NCBI RefSeq assembly: GCF_900103125.1
Contig: NZ_FNJV01000005.1
Span: forward strand, 248,001-312,000
Direction: 5' to 3'
Length of the DNA stretch: 64,000 nt
Origin: Mucilaginibacter sp. OK268
GTDB taxonomy: Bacteria; Bacteroidota; Bacteroidia; Sphingobacteriales; Sphingobacteriaceae
In this document: positions 25,256 to 35,127 of the stretch, piece after piece
Numbering within the stretch: position 1 is the first letter of the stretch
Layout: each line of letters starts with the position of its first letter
Notes under the pieces: generated by a model
Database searches by the model: none
What the model was told of the DNA's origin: nothing
What the model saw: the letters and a program-made list of their open reading frames with translations, nothing else
Position numbers and translations under genes: made by a program

Positions 25256-26452
25256 CTAATTAATTACCGGTAGTTTGTAGTACTGGGGTTTGGGCTCGGT
25301 TTCCGGGAATTCAAAATTAGTAAAGTCGGTTACCACATTATATAAAGTGTCGCGCTCAATGGGGTACCGGCCTACATTTTTTATCAGTTCTACCAGCTGC
25401 TTGGTGCTCATGCCCGGGTGTTGTTCTTCTGCACCAGCCATAGAGTATATTTTAGTGGTATCATCAAGGGTTCCATCAATATCATCAACCCCAAAGTTCA
25501 GGGATAGTTGTGCCGTGGTACGACTGATCATGGCCCAGTAAGCTTTGATATGATCAAAATTATCCAGATAAATACGAGCAACGGCATAATTACGCAGATC
25601 TTCTACCACGGTTGACTCCGGCACATGCGACATCTGGTTATCTTGATTGCGGAATTTGAGCGGTATAAAGGTTTGGAAGCCCCCCGTTTTATCCTGCAGC
25701 TGGCGCAGGCGTTCCATATGGTCAACCCGGTGCCAGAACTTTTCGATATGACCATAAAGCATGGTAGCGTTAGAGCGACCACCTAATTTGTGCCACTCCT
25801 CATGTATAGCCAGCCATTGATCGCCGGTACATTTATCTTTAGATATCAGGTCGCGTACTTCCGGATGGAAGATCTCGGCGCCGCCACCAGGTATCGACTG
25901 TAAACCGGCTTCCTGCATCAGGCGCATGCCTGTAGCATAGTCAATTTTGGCCTTTTTAAATATGTAGTGATACTCAACCGGTGTTAACGCCTTGATGTGC
26001 AATTCCGGACGATGGGCGCGGATACGGCTAAAAAGCTCCTGGTAAAAAGGCACATCGTATTGTGGCAAAACACCACCAACAATGTGGACTTCGGTTACGG
26101 GTTCACCATCGTATTTAGTCACCATGTTAAACATTTCGTCCATGGTATACTCCCAGCCTTCTGATTTTTGTTTCAGCAGGCGCGAGTATGAGCAAAATTT
26201 GCAATCGTAAACACACAAATTAGTGGGTTCGATATGAAAATTACGGTTGAAATAAGTTTTATGACCATGCCGTTTTTCCCGGATGTAATTGGCTAAAACG
26301 CCCAGATAACCGAGGTCGCCCTGCTCATACAATATCACGCCTTCATCAAAGGTGATGCGTTCATTGTTGAGCACTTTTTCGGCAATGTGCTTTAAATCAG
26401 CGGATAGATCCGGATTTTGTAATAATAACTGTAAATTACCTTCAGCTTCCAT
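25256..26452 (-). CDS. mqnE: Aminofutalosine synthase (radical SAM)
   Basis: A radical SAM enzyme that joins the MqnA product with SAM-derived adenosine to give aminofutalosine. The 4Fe-4S motif is CVYDCKFC (C-x3-C-x2-C) within FHIEPTNLCVYDCKFCSYSR. Downstream signatures are EVHIVGGVLPQYDVPFYQEL, ALTPVEYHYIFKKAKI, IPGGGAEIF and YGHIE. Length from the ATG at 26452 is 398, in the MqnE range and longer than most MqnC. A TTG at 26470 would add six residues. MqnC is a related alternative, but length and the conserved FNRNFHIEPTN opening favour MqnE. Confidence 0.85.
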   Translation of the reverse strand: MEAEGNLQLLLQNPDLSADLKHIAEKVLNNERITFDEGVILYEQGDLGYLGVLANYIREKRHGHKTYFNRNFHIEPTNLCVYDCKFCSYSRLLKQKSEGWEYTMDEMFNMVTKYDGEPVTEVHIVGGVLPQYDVPFYQELFSRIRAHRPELHIKALTPVEYHYIFKKAKIDYATGMRLMQEAGLQSIPGGGAEIFHPEVRDLISKDKCTGDQWLAIHEEWHKLGGRSNATMLYGHIEKFWHRVDHMERLRQLQDKTGGFQTFIPLKFRNQDNQMSHVPESTVVEDLRNYAVARIYLDNFDHIKAYWAMISRTTAQLSLNFGVDDIDGTLDDTTKIYSMAGAEEQHPGMSTKQLVELIKNVGRYPIERDTLYNVVTDFTNFEFPETEPKPQYYKLPVIN

Positions 26453-26539
26453 GAAAAAAACTTTGCGCAAATGTACTAAAAAGCATAAAACTATGCTTTA
26501 TGAGATAATTCATTGCAAAGTTGATGGAAGTAAATGACA

Positions 26540-27067
26540 CTAAAATTGCACAGAAGTAATCAGGCTAATAGTAATGCCGTTAAAGCAATCGTCCTGGCAT
26601 CCATTGGGAACAAAGCCGCAGCTGGATATCATGCCGCTGTTTTTTGTTTCAAAATAAATGTCGTTGGATTTCTTATCCGCTTTAAGCCAAACAGTTTTAG
26701 CTTTCTGGTAAACATCGTCTAAAGTAAGTGATTCGCCAACATCGTTAGGGTGTGTATTGATGTGACTGGCGTCTTCATGCCATTGCTTTATTGTATCTAT
26801 TTGAGAAGTGCCGTTTCGTTTGAGTTGGGTTGATATAAAATCCCGCCAGGTAACTTTGCCATTAATAACGCCTGTTTTAACCTCCGCACCATAACCGAAA
26901 ACAGATCTAAAGCTAGTAGTATAGAGATATGTATTGTGTGCAGTGCTTTTGAAACTTAACCAGGTTTTATAGCTTTTGTTAAACTCGCTTTCATTGGCGA
27001 TGTTATCTTTTTTGCAGCTGGTTACTGAAATTAAAATAATGATAGCAGATATGTATAGCGCTTTCAT
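26540..27067 (-). CDS. Hypothetical lipoprotein
   Basis: A 175-residue protein with a lipoprotein signal peptide ending SVTSC (MKALYISAIIILISVTSCKKD), so probably lipid-anchored; the KKD after the cysteine gives no clear surface-export signal. The mature part contains YKTWLSFKSTAHNTYLYTT and NGKVTWRDFI, and ends with three cysteines (SCGFVPNGCQDDC) suggesting disulfides. This arrangement resembles DUF6174-type lipoproteins, but I am not sure. Single gene, divergent from the trans-sulfuration gene. Confidence 0.65.
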   Translation of the reverse strand: MKALYISAIIILISVTSCKKDNIANESEFNKSYKTWLSFKSTAHNTYLYTTSFRSVFGYGAEVKTGVINGKVTWRDFISTQLKRNGTSQIDTIKQWHEDASHINTHPNDVGESLTLDDVYQKAKTVWLKADKKSNDIYFETKNSGMISSCGFVPNGCQDDCFNGITISLITSVQF

Positions 27068-27147
27068 GATACAGGTTTTTAAAATATTACGGAAAAATTA
27101 TATCCTCCACTACACTGTATAAAAATAATCTTATTTAATTTGGCCAA

Positions 27148-28263
27148 ATGAAGATTGAAACTATAGCCATACACGCCGGAAATAAGAAGGATGAGTCATC
27201 AAAAGCCGTTATACAACCTATTATACTATCAACTACTTTTGAACGCGGTATTGATGGTGACTTCCCTGGCGGGCATATCTATAGCCGGTCGTCAAATCCT
27301 AACAGGGCATCTTTGGAGAATGTATTGGCTCAATTAGAGAACGGTGCTGATGCGGCCTCTTTTTCATCAGGAAACGCGGCAGGTATGTCGGTATTTCAAT
27401 CATTGCCCCCGGGTACGCATATCATCGCGCCGGACGATATGTATCATGGTTTACGCAATCAACTTAAAAACCTGTTTGCCGGTATTTTAACTTTTGATTT
27501 TATTGATGTAAACGACACGGAGGTATTGCTACAGCATATTAAACCCGAAACAGGGCTGATCTGGATAGAAACGCCATCAAATCCGCTGCTTAAGATAACA
27601 GATATTAAAAAGGTTGTAGCTATTGCCAAAGCCAGGGGAATTAAAGTTGTTTGCGATAATACTTTCGCCACGCCGATATGTCAGCAACCACTTGCTTTGG
27701 GCGCCGACCTGGTGATGCACTCCGCAACCAAATATTTTGGTGGGCATAGCGACTTAATGGGCGGCGCTTTAATTACTGCCGAAAAAAACGAATGGTGGCA
27801 AAAAATACGCCAGGTCCAGGAAATGGGTGGTGCCATCCCCTCTCCAACTGACTGCTATTATCTTGCCCGCAGTATTAAAACACTGCCTTATCGGGTTAAA
27901 GGGCACGTACATAATGCGCAGTTGCTGGCTGAGTTTTTAGAACAACACCCTAAGGTTGAACGTGTGCTATACCCGGGCTTACCATCGCATCCGCAACATG
28001 CCATTGCTAAAGAACAAATGCTGGCCTTTGGCGGTATGTTATCCTTTATTGTTAAGGGCGACGAAAACGATACGCACAATATCATTAACAAACTCAACTT
28101 ATTCACTCGCGCCACAAGTCTGGGTGGTGTTGAAAGCCTTATAGAGCATCGGGCAACTGTAGAGGGGCCTGATACTAAAACACCACGTAACCTATTGAGG
28201 GTATCTGTTGGTTTAGAACATATTGATGATTTGGTTGCTGATTTGAAGCAGGCTTTGAATTAG
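27148..28263 (+). CDS. Cystathionine gamma-synthase / lyase-type PLP enzyme
   Basis: A 371-residue PLP-dependent enzyme of the Cys/Met metabolism family (fold type I). The PLP lysine is K195 in HSATKYFGGHSD, the phosphate-binding SSGNAAGMS is at 73-81, and the C-terminal signature is RATSLGGVESLIEHRA with LLRVSVGLEHIDDL. The SLGGVESL motif occurs in cystathionine gamma-synthases and both lyases, so the direction (synthesis or cleavage of cystathionine) cannot be fixed. It lies upstream of the SAM riboswitch and so is probably outside its control. Confidence 0.85.
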   Translation: MKIETIAIHAGNKKDESSKAVIQPIILSTTFERGIDGDFPGGHIYSRSSNPNRASLENVLAQLENGADAASFSSGNAAGMSVFQSLPPGTHIIAPDDMYHGLRNQLKNLFAGILTFDFIDVNDTEVLLQHIKPETGLIWIETPSNPLLKITDIKKVVAIAKARGIKVVCDNTFATPICQQPLALGADLVMHSATKYFGGHSDLMGGALITAEKNEWWQKIRQVQEMGGAIPSPTDCYYLARSIKTLPYRVKGHVHNAQLLAEFLEQHPKVERVLYPGLPSHPQHAIAKEQMLAFGGMLSFIVKGDENDTHNIINKLNLFTRATSLGGVESLIEHRATVEGPDTKTPRNLLRVSVGLEHIDDLVADLKQALN

Positions 28264-28267
28264 GATA

Positions 28268-28343
28268 AAGGTAAAAAGCGAAAGGTCATATTTACGAATA
28301 TTAAAACGAGACCTTTCACTCTTAACCTTTCGCCTTTTACCTT
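28268..28343. repeat. AAAGGTAAAAAGCG-word hairpin
   Basis: Left arm 28268-28290, right arm 28308-28343, imperfect complement with the words AAGGTAAAA, GCGAAAGGT. It follows the trans-sulfuration gene by 4 bases and may end its transcript. Confidence 0.7.
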
Positions 28344-28357
28344 AAAGAAAAATTTAA

Positions 28358-28390
28358 TTTGGAATTACCATTTATATCACCCTATATTTG
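28358..28390 (+). promoter_or_regulatory. Promoter of the SAM-riboswitch/metY operon
   Basis: TTTG (28358-28361), 21 bases, then TATATTTG (28383-28390), an exact match to the Bacteroidota consensus TTTG-N19-21-TAnnTTTG. Transcription would begin near 28397, about 55 bases before the riboswitch core. Confidence 0.65.
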
Positions 28391-28452
28391 CAACAATATT
28401 TGGTAGCGATACCATTGATCAATTCTCCGCGATAGTTCGGGTTTTGATTTAT

Positions 28453-28535
28453 AAAGAAGCGGCGAGAGATCAGGCTCAATGACCCGCTGGCAACCCTCCA
28501 AAATTGGAGAAGGTGCCAATTCCTGTCCCGGAAAA
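28453..28535 (+). ncRNA. SAM-I (S-box) riboswitch
   Basis: The conserved S-box core is present in order: GAGA followed by CAGGCTCAATGACC, then GCTGGCAACC, a CTCC...GGAG stem (28496-28509), and AAGGTGCCAATTCC before TGTCCCG. SAM-I aptamers bind S-adenosylmethionine and turn methionine genes off. The genes downstream (metY, metX, hom) are the expected targets. After the aptamer, CCCGG and CCGGG (28527-28543) can pair as part of the expression platform. The outer limits of P1 are approximate. Confidence 0.92.
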
Positions 28536-28563
28536 TAACCCCGGGGAATATAAATTTATAACC

Positions 28564-28674
28564 ATGAAAAGTTTAATTAAATTTAATCAGTACAGTATTT
28601 TTAACACCTCAAACGGTAGTATACAACATATTAGCTTAAATATTAGCGGTATTTGTATGTGTTGCTGCTGCTGA
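28564..28674 (+). CDS. Poly-cysteine leader peptide (candidate attenuator ORF)
   Basis: A 36-codon reading frame starts at ATG 28564, 30 bases after the riboswitch core, and ends CMCCCC-stop (cysteine codons 31 and 33-36, TGT or TGC). The rest (MKSLIKFNQYSIFN, NISGI) is ordinary. Five cysteines in the last six codons, in an operon that makes homocysteine from sulfide, is the layout of a translation-coupled leader: ribosomes stall there when charged tRNA-Cys is scarce. It is between a SAM riboswitch and metY, so the operon would have two layers of control. The peptide is short and its expression is inferred from position and codon content. Confidence 0.6.
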   Translation: MKSLIKFNQYSIFNTSNGSIQHISLNISGICMCCCC

Positions 28675-28681
28675 TCGACCT

Positions 28682-28749
28682 GACACGTCCTCTTTTTCTG
28701 ATCCCGAAAAACGCGCGTGTTGCAACAACTGGTAAGATCATTTACCAGT
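28682..28749 (+). promoter_or_regulatory. Hairpins following the poly-Cys leader
   Basis: A long two-part stem joins GACACG (28682-28687) to CGTGTT (28716-28721), with TTTTTC/GAAAAA (28693-28698 and 28706-28711) inside. A second perfect 8-bp stem is ACTGGTAA (28728-28735) with TTACCAGT (28742-28749). No T-run follows either, so they do not look like ordinary Rho-independent terminators; a stalling, Rho or translation-linked mechanism is more likely (inference). Confidence 0.5.
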
Positions 28750-28788
28750 CCAGTTAAAAATCCATCAAATCGTTAAAAAATTAATTAA

Positions 28789-30135
<1,347 letters not shown>

Positions 30136-30137
30136 TA

Positions 30138-30200
30138 GTGAGTGGTAAGTAGTGAGTGGTGAGTTGAAAATAGAAACTCAAAACTCACTGCTTAAAACTC
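30138..30200. repeat. AGTGAGTGGT-word hairpin inside the metY-metX gap
   Basis: The left part has three versions of AGTGAGTGGTGAGTT, and the right part (about 30174-30200) carries the complementary AACTCAAAACTCACTGCTT. It lies wholly in the 78-base gap between metY and metX. Confidence 0.65.
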
Positions 30201-30213
30201 GAATAATAGAATA

Positions 30214-31269
30214 ATGAATACAGAAATATTTAAGTACACAGAAGCATTTGAATTCGAATCGGGTCAGGAAATACAGGATCTGGAAATTGGTTTTCATACC
30301 TATGGCAGGCTAAATAAAGCAAAAGATAATGTGATCTGGATCTGTCATGCACTTACAGCCAATGCCGATGTATTTGACTGGTGGAAAGGCCTGGTGGGTA
30401 CCGGGTTCCTTTTCAACCCCGAGGAGCATTTTATTGTGTGCGCTAATATTCTGGGTTCACCTTATGGTACAAGTAATCCGTTAAGCATTAATTCGGTAAG
30501 CGGACAGCCTTATTACCAGGCATTTCCGCAGTTCACTATCAGGGATATTGTAAAAGCTCACCAGTTGCTTGCTGACCATCTCCAGATCGATAACATACAC
30601 ATCCTTATAGGTGGTTCACTTGGCGGACAACAAGCTGTTGAGTGGGCTATTATAGAGCCTGAACGGGTCAAAAACCTGATCCTGATTGCTACCAACGCGC
30701 GTCATTCTCCCTGGGGGATCGCATTTAACGAGTCGCAGCGTTTGGCTATTGCTACCGATCGTACTTTTTATGCCAATACACCTGATGGTGGTCAAAAAGG
30801 ACTTAAAGCAGCAAGAAGTATTGCCCTGCTCTCCTACCGTGGGTATAAAACTTATTCCATAACCCAGCAGGAAGAGAGCGATGATAAAACCGATGATTAT
30901 CGCGCATCGACCTATCAAAGCTACCAGGGACAAAAGCTGGTGAACCGGTTTAACGCCTACAGTTACTGGTACCTGACCAAAACTATGGATTCGCATAATG
31001 TGGGACGTGGCCGTCACGGAGTTGAAAAGGCATTGAGCCTGATCAAAGCCCGTACTTTAGTGATCGGTATCCATTCGGATGTATTGTTCCCTCTTGAAGA
31101 ACAGAAGTATCTATTTAATCATATCCCTAAATCAGCCTTTGCTGAGCTGGACTCGTTTTACGGACATGATGGATTTTTAATTGAAACAGAAGCATTAACA
31201 AATATTATTACATCGTTTTTTAAAACTGATGTAAAAGGAAAAATTATAGAATTACAACGTACAGCGTAA
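30214..31269 (+). CDS. metX: Homoserine O-acetyltransferase
   Basis: An alpha/beta-hydrolase-fold acyltransferase of 351 residues that activates homoserine with acetyl-CoA, supplying MetY. The nucleophile is S135 in IGGSLGGQQAVEWA. The catalytic Asp is in IGIHSDVLFPLEEQ and the His in SFYGHDGF. HALTANADVFDWWKG is the conserved entry loop of the MetX family. Cytoplasmic. It overlaps the next gene, hom, by one base (TAATG), implying translational coupling. Substrate choice of acetyl over succinyl follows from the family and from its MetY partner. Confidence 0.94.
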   Translation: MNTEIFKYTEAFEFESGQEIQDLEIGFHTYGRLNKAKDNVIWICHALTANADVFDWWKGLVGTGFLFNPEEHFIVCANILGSPYGTSNPLSINSVSGQPYYQAFPQFTIRDIVKAHQLLADHLQIDNIHILIGGSLGGQQAVEWAIIEPERVKNLILIATNARHSPWGIAFNESQRLAIATDRTFYANTPDGGQKGLKAARSIALLSYRGYKTYSITQQEESDDKTDDYRASTYQSYQGQKLVNRFNAYSYWYLTKTMDSHNVGRGRHGVEKALSLIKARTLVIGIHSDVLFPLEEQKYLFNHIPKSAFAELDSFYGHDGFLIETEALTNIITSFFKTDVKGKIIELQRTA

Positions 31270-32504
31270 TGAGTAAAAAGTTAAATATCGGATTATTTGG
31301 ATTTGGAGTTGTTGGGCAGGGACTTTATGATATCGTTAAAACCAAAAATTTAAACATTGAAATTGTAAAATTTGCCATCAAGGATCCGCACAAAGAGCGC
31401 TCCTTGCCAGCACATTTATTTACTACCGACCGGGACGAACTGCTGAATAACCCGGAGATCAATACTATAGTTGAATTGATCAATGACACCGAAGCAGCCT
31501 TTGAAATAGTGTCAAGAGCGCTAAAATCTGGTAAAAACGTGGTTTCGGCCAGTAAAAAAATGATCGCCCTTCATCTGGAAGAACTGATTGAGTTACAACA
31601 TAAATACGGCACATCTTTACTATATGAAGGTGCGGTTTGCGGTAGTATCCCGATCATCCGTAATCTGGAAGAATATTATGATAATGAATTACTGCATTCC
31701 ATCAGTGGTATTTTTAACGGCTCATCAAATTATATCCTTTCGAAAGGCTTTATTGAGGGACTGGATTATGATAGCGCCCTGAAGCAAGCCCAGGATCTTG
31801 GCTTTGCGGAAACCGACCCAACCAGCGATGTAGGTGGTTTTGATGCCAAATATAAGCTGGTAATAGCAGCCGCCCATGCTTATGGTGTAATTGTACAGCC
31901 TGATGAAGTTTTTAACTTCGGGATACAGAATTTGGGGGCACAGGACTTACAATACGCCCGCGAAAAAAATCTGAAAATAAAACTGGTTCCTGTAGCCAAA
32001 GAACTGGATGAGCGTAATGTGGCCTTATTTGTGCTGCCTAAATTTGTAAACGAAACAGAGTTTTTATACAATGTGGAGTACGAATATAATGGCGTAACTG
32101 TGCAGGCAGCATTTGCCGATCAGCAATTCTTTTTTGGTAAAGGTGCAGGTGGTCACCCTACCGGTTCGGCAGTGTTATCTGATATCGCGGCCTTGCGTTA
32201 TAATTATCAGTACGAGTATAAAAAGGCTAAGGAAAAAACCGATCTGAATTTTACCAATAATATTGAATTGAATATTTATCTGAGGTATGATGAGGAAAGC
32301 CTGGTTGAAGCTTTAAATTTTGAGCATATACAGGAACGCTACTACTCGGGCAGCTATAAGTTTGTTATCGGAAAAGTTAACCTGCAAAACCTGATCGATA
32401 ACCAGGATTTGATCTCTGAAAGTAAAGCATTCGTTGCTTTTGCTGATCAGCTTACCGGGGTGACTTTAGCGTCGGCAAAGAAACTAACGGCTGAAGCTGT
32501 ATAA
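31269..32504 (+). CDS. hom: Homoserine dehydrogenase
   Basis: Reduces aspartate semialdehyde to homoserine, the start of the methionine and threonine branches. The 411-residue protein begins NIGLFGFGVVGQGLYDIV, the NAD(P)-binding glycine motif, and carries the catalytic-domain signature GFAETDPTSDVGGFDAKYKL with the homoserine/aspartyl pocket around LNGSSNYILSKG-like residues (IFNGSSNYILS). The C-terminal 80 residues are ACT-like (LNIYLRYDEESLVEALNFEHIQER), suggesting feedback control. It is the last gene in the metY operon and is followed by a terminator. Confidence 0.93.
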   Translation: MSKKLNIGLFGFGVVGQGLYDIVKTKNLNIEIVKFAIKDPHKERSLPAHLFTTDRDELLNNPEINTIVELINDTEAAFEIVSRALKSGKNVVSASKKMIALHLEELIELQHKYGTSLLYEGAVCGSIPIIRNLEEYYDNELLHSISGIFNGSSNYILSKGFIEGLDYDSALKQAQDLGFAETDPTSDVGGFDAKYKLVIAAAHAYGVIVQPDEVFNFGIQNLGAQDLQYAREKNLKIKLVPVAKELDERNVALFVLPKFVNETEFLYNVEYEYNGVTVQAAFADQQFFFGKGAGGHPTGSAVLSDIAALRYNYQYEYKKAKEKTDLNFTNNIELNIYLRYDEESLVEALNFEHIQERYYSGSYKFVIGKVNLQNLIDNQDLISESKAFVAFADQLTGVTLASAKKLTAEAV

Positions 32505-32527
32505 GTTTATCTGTTACAATAACATTA

Positions 32528-32556
32528 AAGGCTCCGGAAACGGGGCCTTCTTATTT
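32528..32556 (+). terminator. Terminator of metY-metX-hom
   Basis: An 8-bp stem (AAGGCTCC with GGGGCCTT) is followed by CTTATTT, 24 bases after the hom stop. Confidence 0.75.
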
Positions 32557-33043
32557 AAATCTTAGCAAAGTAAGCGGCAATGCGCTTGCCAAAAGCAACC
32601 GTGATAATTCCTATAAACAACCTTGAACAGGAAGATATCACACTTTGCTGGTCGGCGGCATTGGTTAGGTTATATATTCTGTAGATCAGATCAGGAAGGG
32701 TATTAACTATCAATAAACCGCCAATGATAAGTAGTGCCATTTCATAGATCACTTTTCTGTCGGCAAATAGTTTTACGTTTTCCTGATAGTCGGCGGCATT
32801 GGTAACTACGCGGGTAATAAACTTTGTTTTAGCTATAAGAAAAACAGCGAGGATGAATAATAGTGCAAATTGCAAACTGTTTATCCATAAATCGTTGATC
32901 TGCTCTGCTCCTTGTGCTACATTCATATTACCACCATGCGAGCTGAAAAAGGTAAGTAAACCTGGTAATTTTGAAATGTCCGCCACCAAAAGATAAATAC
33001 CAAGAATTTTTATGGTAATTTCATACACATCAGACTTCTTCAT
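32555..33043 (-). CDS. Hypothetical four-helix membrane protein
   Basis: A 162-residue inner membrane protein with four hydrophobic segments (approximately residues 10-30, 52-70, 100-116, 140-157) separated by short loops. It opens MKKSDVYEITIKILGIYLLV, a start seen in DUF-type integral membrane proteins of Bacteroidota. No catalytic motif. The family was not identified. It is convergent with hom and shares the region of its terminator. Confidence 0.6.
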   Translation of the reverse strand: MKKSDVYEITIKILGIYLLVADISKLPGLLTFFSSHGGNMNVAQGAEQINDLWINSLQFALLFILAVFLIAKTKFITRVVTNAADYQENVKLFADRKVIYEMALLIIGGLLIVNTLPDLIYRIYNLTNAADQQSVISSCSRLFIGIITVAFGKRIAAYFAKI

Positions 33044-33125
33044 TTTTTAAGTGGGGATAAGATTATAATGCAACGAATATAAACAAATACCGCACATATA
33101 GAAGGGAAACTATAAGCCCGCTGGG

Positions 33126-33815
33126 TTAATCCAGGTAATAGTGTCTTATTCGGTTTAAACCTTCATCAAGTTCGTACACCCAGGGTGTAGCGGTAGGTAT
33201 TTCGAAGTTGGTCACCTCTTCATCAGTCAGGCAGTCAATGTATTTTATTAAAGCGCGCAGACTATTTCCATGGGCAACTACTACTACCTTTTGATTCCGT
33301 CGCATGGCTTTTACAATACGTTCGTTCCAGAAGGGTAAAACACGATCCATGGTTTCGCCCAGATTTTCGGTTAGGGGCAATTCACGTTCGGTCAGGCCTT
33401 TATACCGCAGATCGTGTTCCGGGTAACGAGGATCATCCCGTGTTATAGCCGGAGGGTGTTCATTAGGGTCACGCCGCCATTTATGTACCTGCTCCGCTCC
33501 ATATTTGGCTATGGCATCATCTTTATTCATACCCTGTAGCGCGCCATAAAAGCGTTCATTCAGCCGCCATGATTTCTCAACCGGTATCCAGAGGTGATCC
33601 AACTCTTCCAATACCAAATGAAGCGTTTTGATGGACCGTTTCAGGTACGATGTAAAGCCAACATCGAAATTGTAATTATTTTTTTTAAGTATACGGCCTG
33701 CATTTCTGGCCTGCTCATAACCATTTTCGGATAGATCAACGTCTTCCCAGCCGGTAAATCGGTTCTCCAGGTTCCACATACTTTCGCCGTGGCGTATCAA
33801 TACTAATTTTTGCAT
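33126..33815 (-). CDS. gpmA: 2,3-bisphosphoglycerate-dependent phosphoglycerate mutase
   Basis: The glycolytic enzyme interconverting 3- and 2-phosphoglycerate. At 229 residues it matches the dPGM length. The phosphohistidine is H9 in [10 protein letters not shown], with R8 and the [12 protein letters not shown] segment, and the second His is in [39 protein letters not shown] is diagnostic of GpmA. A TACTTTTG box sits just upstream (33839-33832), possibly its -7 element, though no good -33 box was found. Divergent from the acetate-type permease. Confidence 0.94.
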   Translation of the reverse strand: MQKLVLIRHGESMWNLENRFTGWEDVDLSENGYEQARNAGRILKKNNYNFDVGFTSYLKRSIKTLHLVLEELDHLWIPVEKSWRLNERFYGALQGMNKDDAIAKYGAEQVHKWRRDPNEHPPAITRDDPRYPEHDLRYKGLTERELPLTENLGETMDRVLPFWNERIVKAMRRNQKVVVVAHGNSLRALIKYIDCLTDEEVTNFEIPTATPWVYELDEGLNRIRHYYLD

Positions 33816-33917
33816 AGGTAATTACTTAACGCAAAAGTACCCCTTGAGTTGTAAAAATTTGCTTAATATTTATAAATCTGTTAGATTGCAATGAACCAAA
33901 TAAAAATCTAACCTATT

Positions 33918-34508
33918 ATGATCCCTACAACACCCGTAACTGTTAAAGATGGCATTGCCAACCCCGCTCCTCTTGGCCTTTGTGCCTTCGGCATGACCAC
34001 CGTATTATTAAACATCCACAATGCCGGTTTTTTTGAAATGAACACCATGATACTGGCCATGGGCATATTTTACGGCGGATTGGCTCAGGTAATTGCCGGT
34101 GTAATTGAAGCCAAAAAGAATAATACTTTCGGCTTAACCGCTTTTACTTCCTACGGTTTTTTCTGGCTGTCATTAGTCGGTTTAATAGTGATGCCTAAAC
34201 TGGGTTGGGGCGCGGCGCCGTCAGAAGGTGCAATGTGTGCTTATTTAAGCGTTTGGGGCGTATTCACTTTGTTGTTGTTTTTTGGAACATTGAAACTTAA
34301 CCGTGCGCTACAGTTTGTATTTGCATCCTTAACTATACTGTTCTTTTTGCTGGTAGCCGGCGATGCTACGGGTAACAGCAGTATAAAGCATCTGGCCGGG
34401 TATGAAGGGATTATTTGCGGCGCATCGGCTATATATACTGGTATAGCGAATGTATTAAATGAGGTTTACGGCAGGACTGTATTACCCATTGGCCCTGTTA
34501 ATGTTTAA
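33918..34508 (+). CDS. GPR1/FUN34/YaaH-family permease (acetate/succinate type)
   Basis: A 196-residue inner membrane protein with six hydrophobic segments. The signature [14 protein letters not shown] (residues about 12-25) matches the NPAPLGL motif of the AceTr/SatP family, which takes up acetate or succinate with protons. The second half contains [12 protein letters not shown] and [13 protein letters not shown], and ends in the usual short tail. The substrate is assumed from family. Divergent from gpmA and followed 36 bases later by the SRPBCC gene. Confidence 0.87.
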   Translation: MIPTTPVTVKDGIANPAPLGLCAFGMTTVLLNIHNAGFFEMNTMILAMGIFYGGLAQVIAGVIEAKKNNTFGLTAFTSYGFFWLSLVGLIVMPKLGWGAAPSEGAMCAYLSVWGVFTLLLFFGTLKLNRALQFVFASLTILFFLLVAGDATGNSSIKHLAGYEGIICGASAIYTGIANVLNEVYGRTVLPIGPVNV

Positions 34509-34544
34509 TTTAAAAGCTAAAATTAATTCTGCTAAATTGCGCAG

Positions 34545-34928
34545 GTGAAAGATTTTAAAAAATATTACAGCATACCGGCCACTCCCGATGAGATCTATAT
34601 GGCCTTAACCAATCCCATTACTATGGAATTATGGACAGGTGAAACGGCCGAAATGTCGACTGAGCCTGGTTCCGAGTTTTCTATGTGGGATGGCAGCATT
34701 ACGGGGAAAAACGTGGAGTTTGAGCCAGGAAAAAAAATAGTACAACAATGGTATTTTGAGGGCGAATCTGATAATTCTATTGTGACCATCAAGCTACATC
34801 CTGATAAAGGAGGATCATCTGTTGAATTAAGACATACCAATATCCCGGATGCAGACTTTGATGATATGGTTGATGGCTGGAACAATAGTTATTTTGGCGG
34901 CCTGATAGATTTTTTTGAAGGAGAATAA
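34545..34928 (+). CDS. SRPBCC-domain (AHSA1-like) protein
   Basis: A 127-residue START/Bet v1-like fold protein: opening KKYYSIPATPDEIYMALTNP, then ELWTGETAEMSTEPGSEFSMWDGSITGKNVEFEPGKKIVQQW and a C-terminal helix WNNSYFGGLIDFFE. It starts with GTG at 34545 (the frame has no earlier ATG close to the gene). Such proteins bind hydrophobic ligands or act as Hsp90 activators. Probably co-transcribed with the permease. Confidence 0.8.
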   Translation: MKDFKKYYSIPATPDEIYMALTNPITMELWTGETAEMSTEPGSEFSMWDGSITGKNVEFEPGKKIVQQWYFEGESDNSIVTIKLHPDKGGSSVELRHTNIPDADFDDMVDGWNNSYFGGLIDFFEGE

Positions 34929-34940
34929 TAATAAAAACGC

Positions 34941-35050
34941 GTCATTGCGAGGTACGAAGCAATCTCTATGCTACACAGAGCAAATAAGCAAGGTTAAACC
35001 TGTATGACTGACCTGCCTGTGTAGAGATTGCTTCGTACCTCGCAATGACG
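34941..35050. repeat. GTCATTGCGAGGTACGAAGC palindromic element
   Basis: Left arm 34941-34978 and right arm 35018-35050 are close complements (GTCATTGCGAGGTACGAAGC followed by AATCTCTA, and the reverse). I recall very similar short palindromes scattered in many bacterial genomes, so this is a REP-like family, unlike the gene-specific words elsewhere. It is followed immediately by a terminator. Confidence 0.8.
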
Positions 35051-35060
35051 TGAGGGTAAC

Positions 35061-35094
35061 AAAAAAAGCCGCTCATTTGAGCGGCTTTTTTTGT
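35061..35094. terminator. Bidirectional terminator between SRPBCC and ompA-type gene
   Basis: Stem AGCCGCTCA with TGAGCGGCT flanked by A7 and T7. It can end both the + strand SRPBCC unit and the - strand OmpA gene. Confidence 0.9.
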
Positions 35095-35127
35095 TTTATA
35101 GATTGTATCTAAACTGAAATCCAACTA

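Noticed and set aside
28682-28749. Rho-independent terminator behind the leader peptide
   Set aside because: Neither stem is followed by a T-run on the + strand, so I list them only as regulatory hairpins.
34941-35050. Insertion-sequence end
   Set aside because: The palindrome has no transposase or target duplication; it fits a REP-like element instead.
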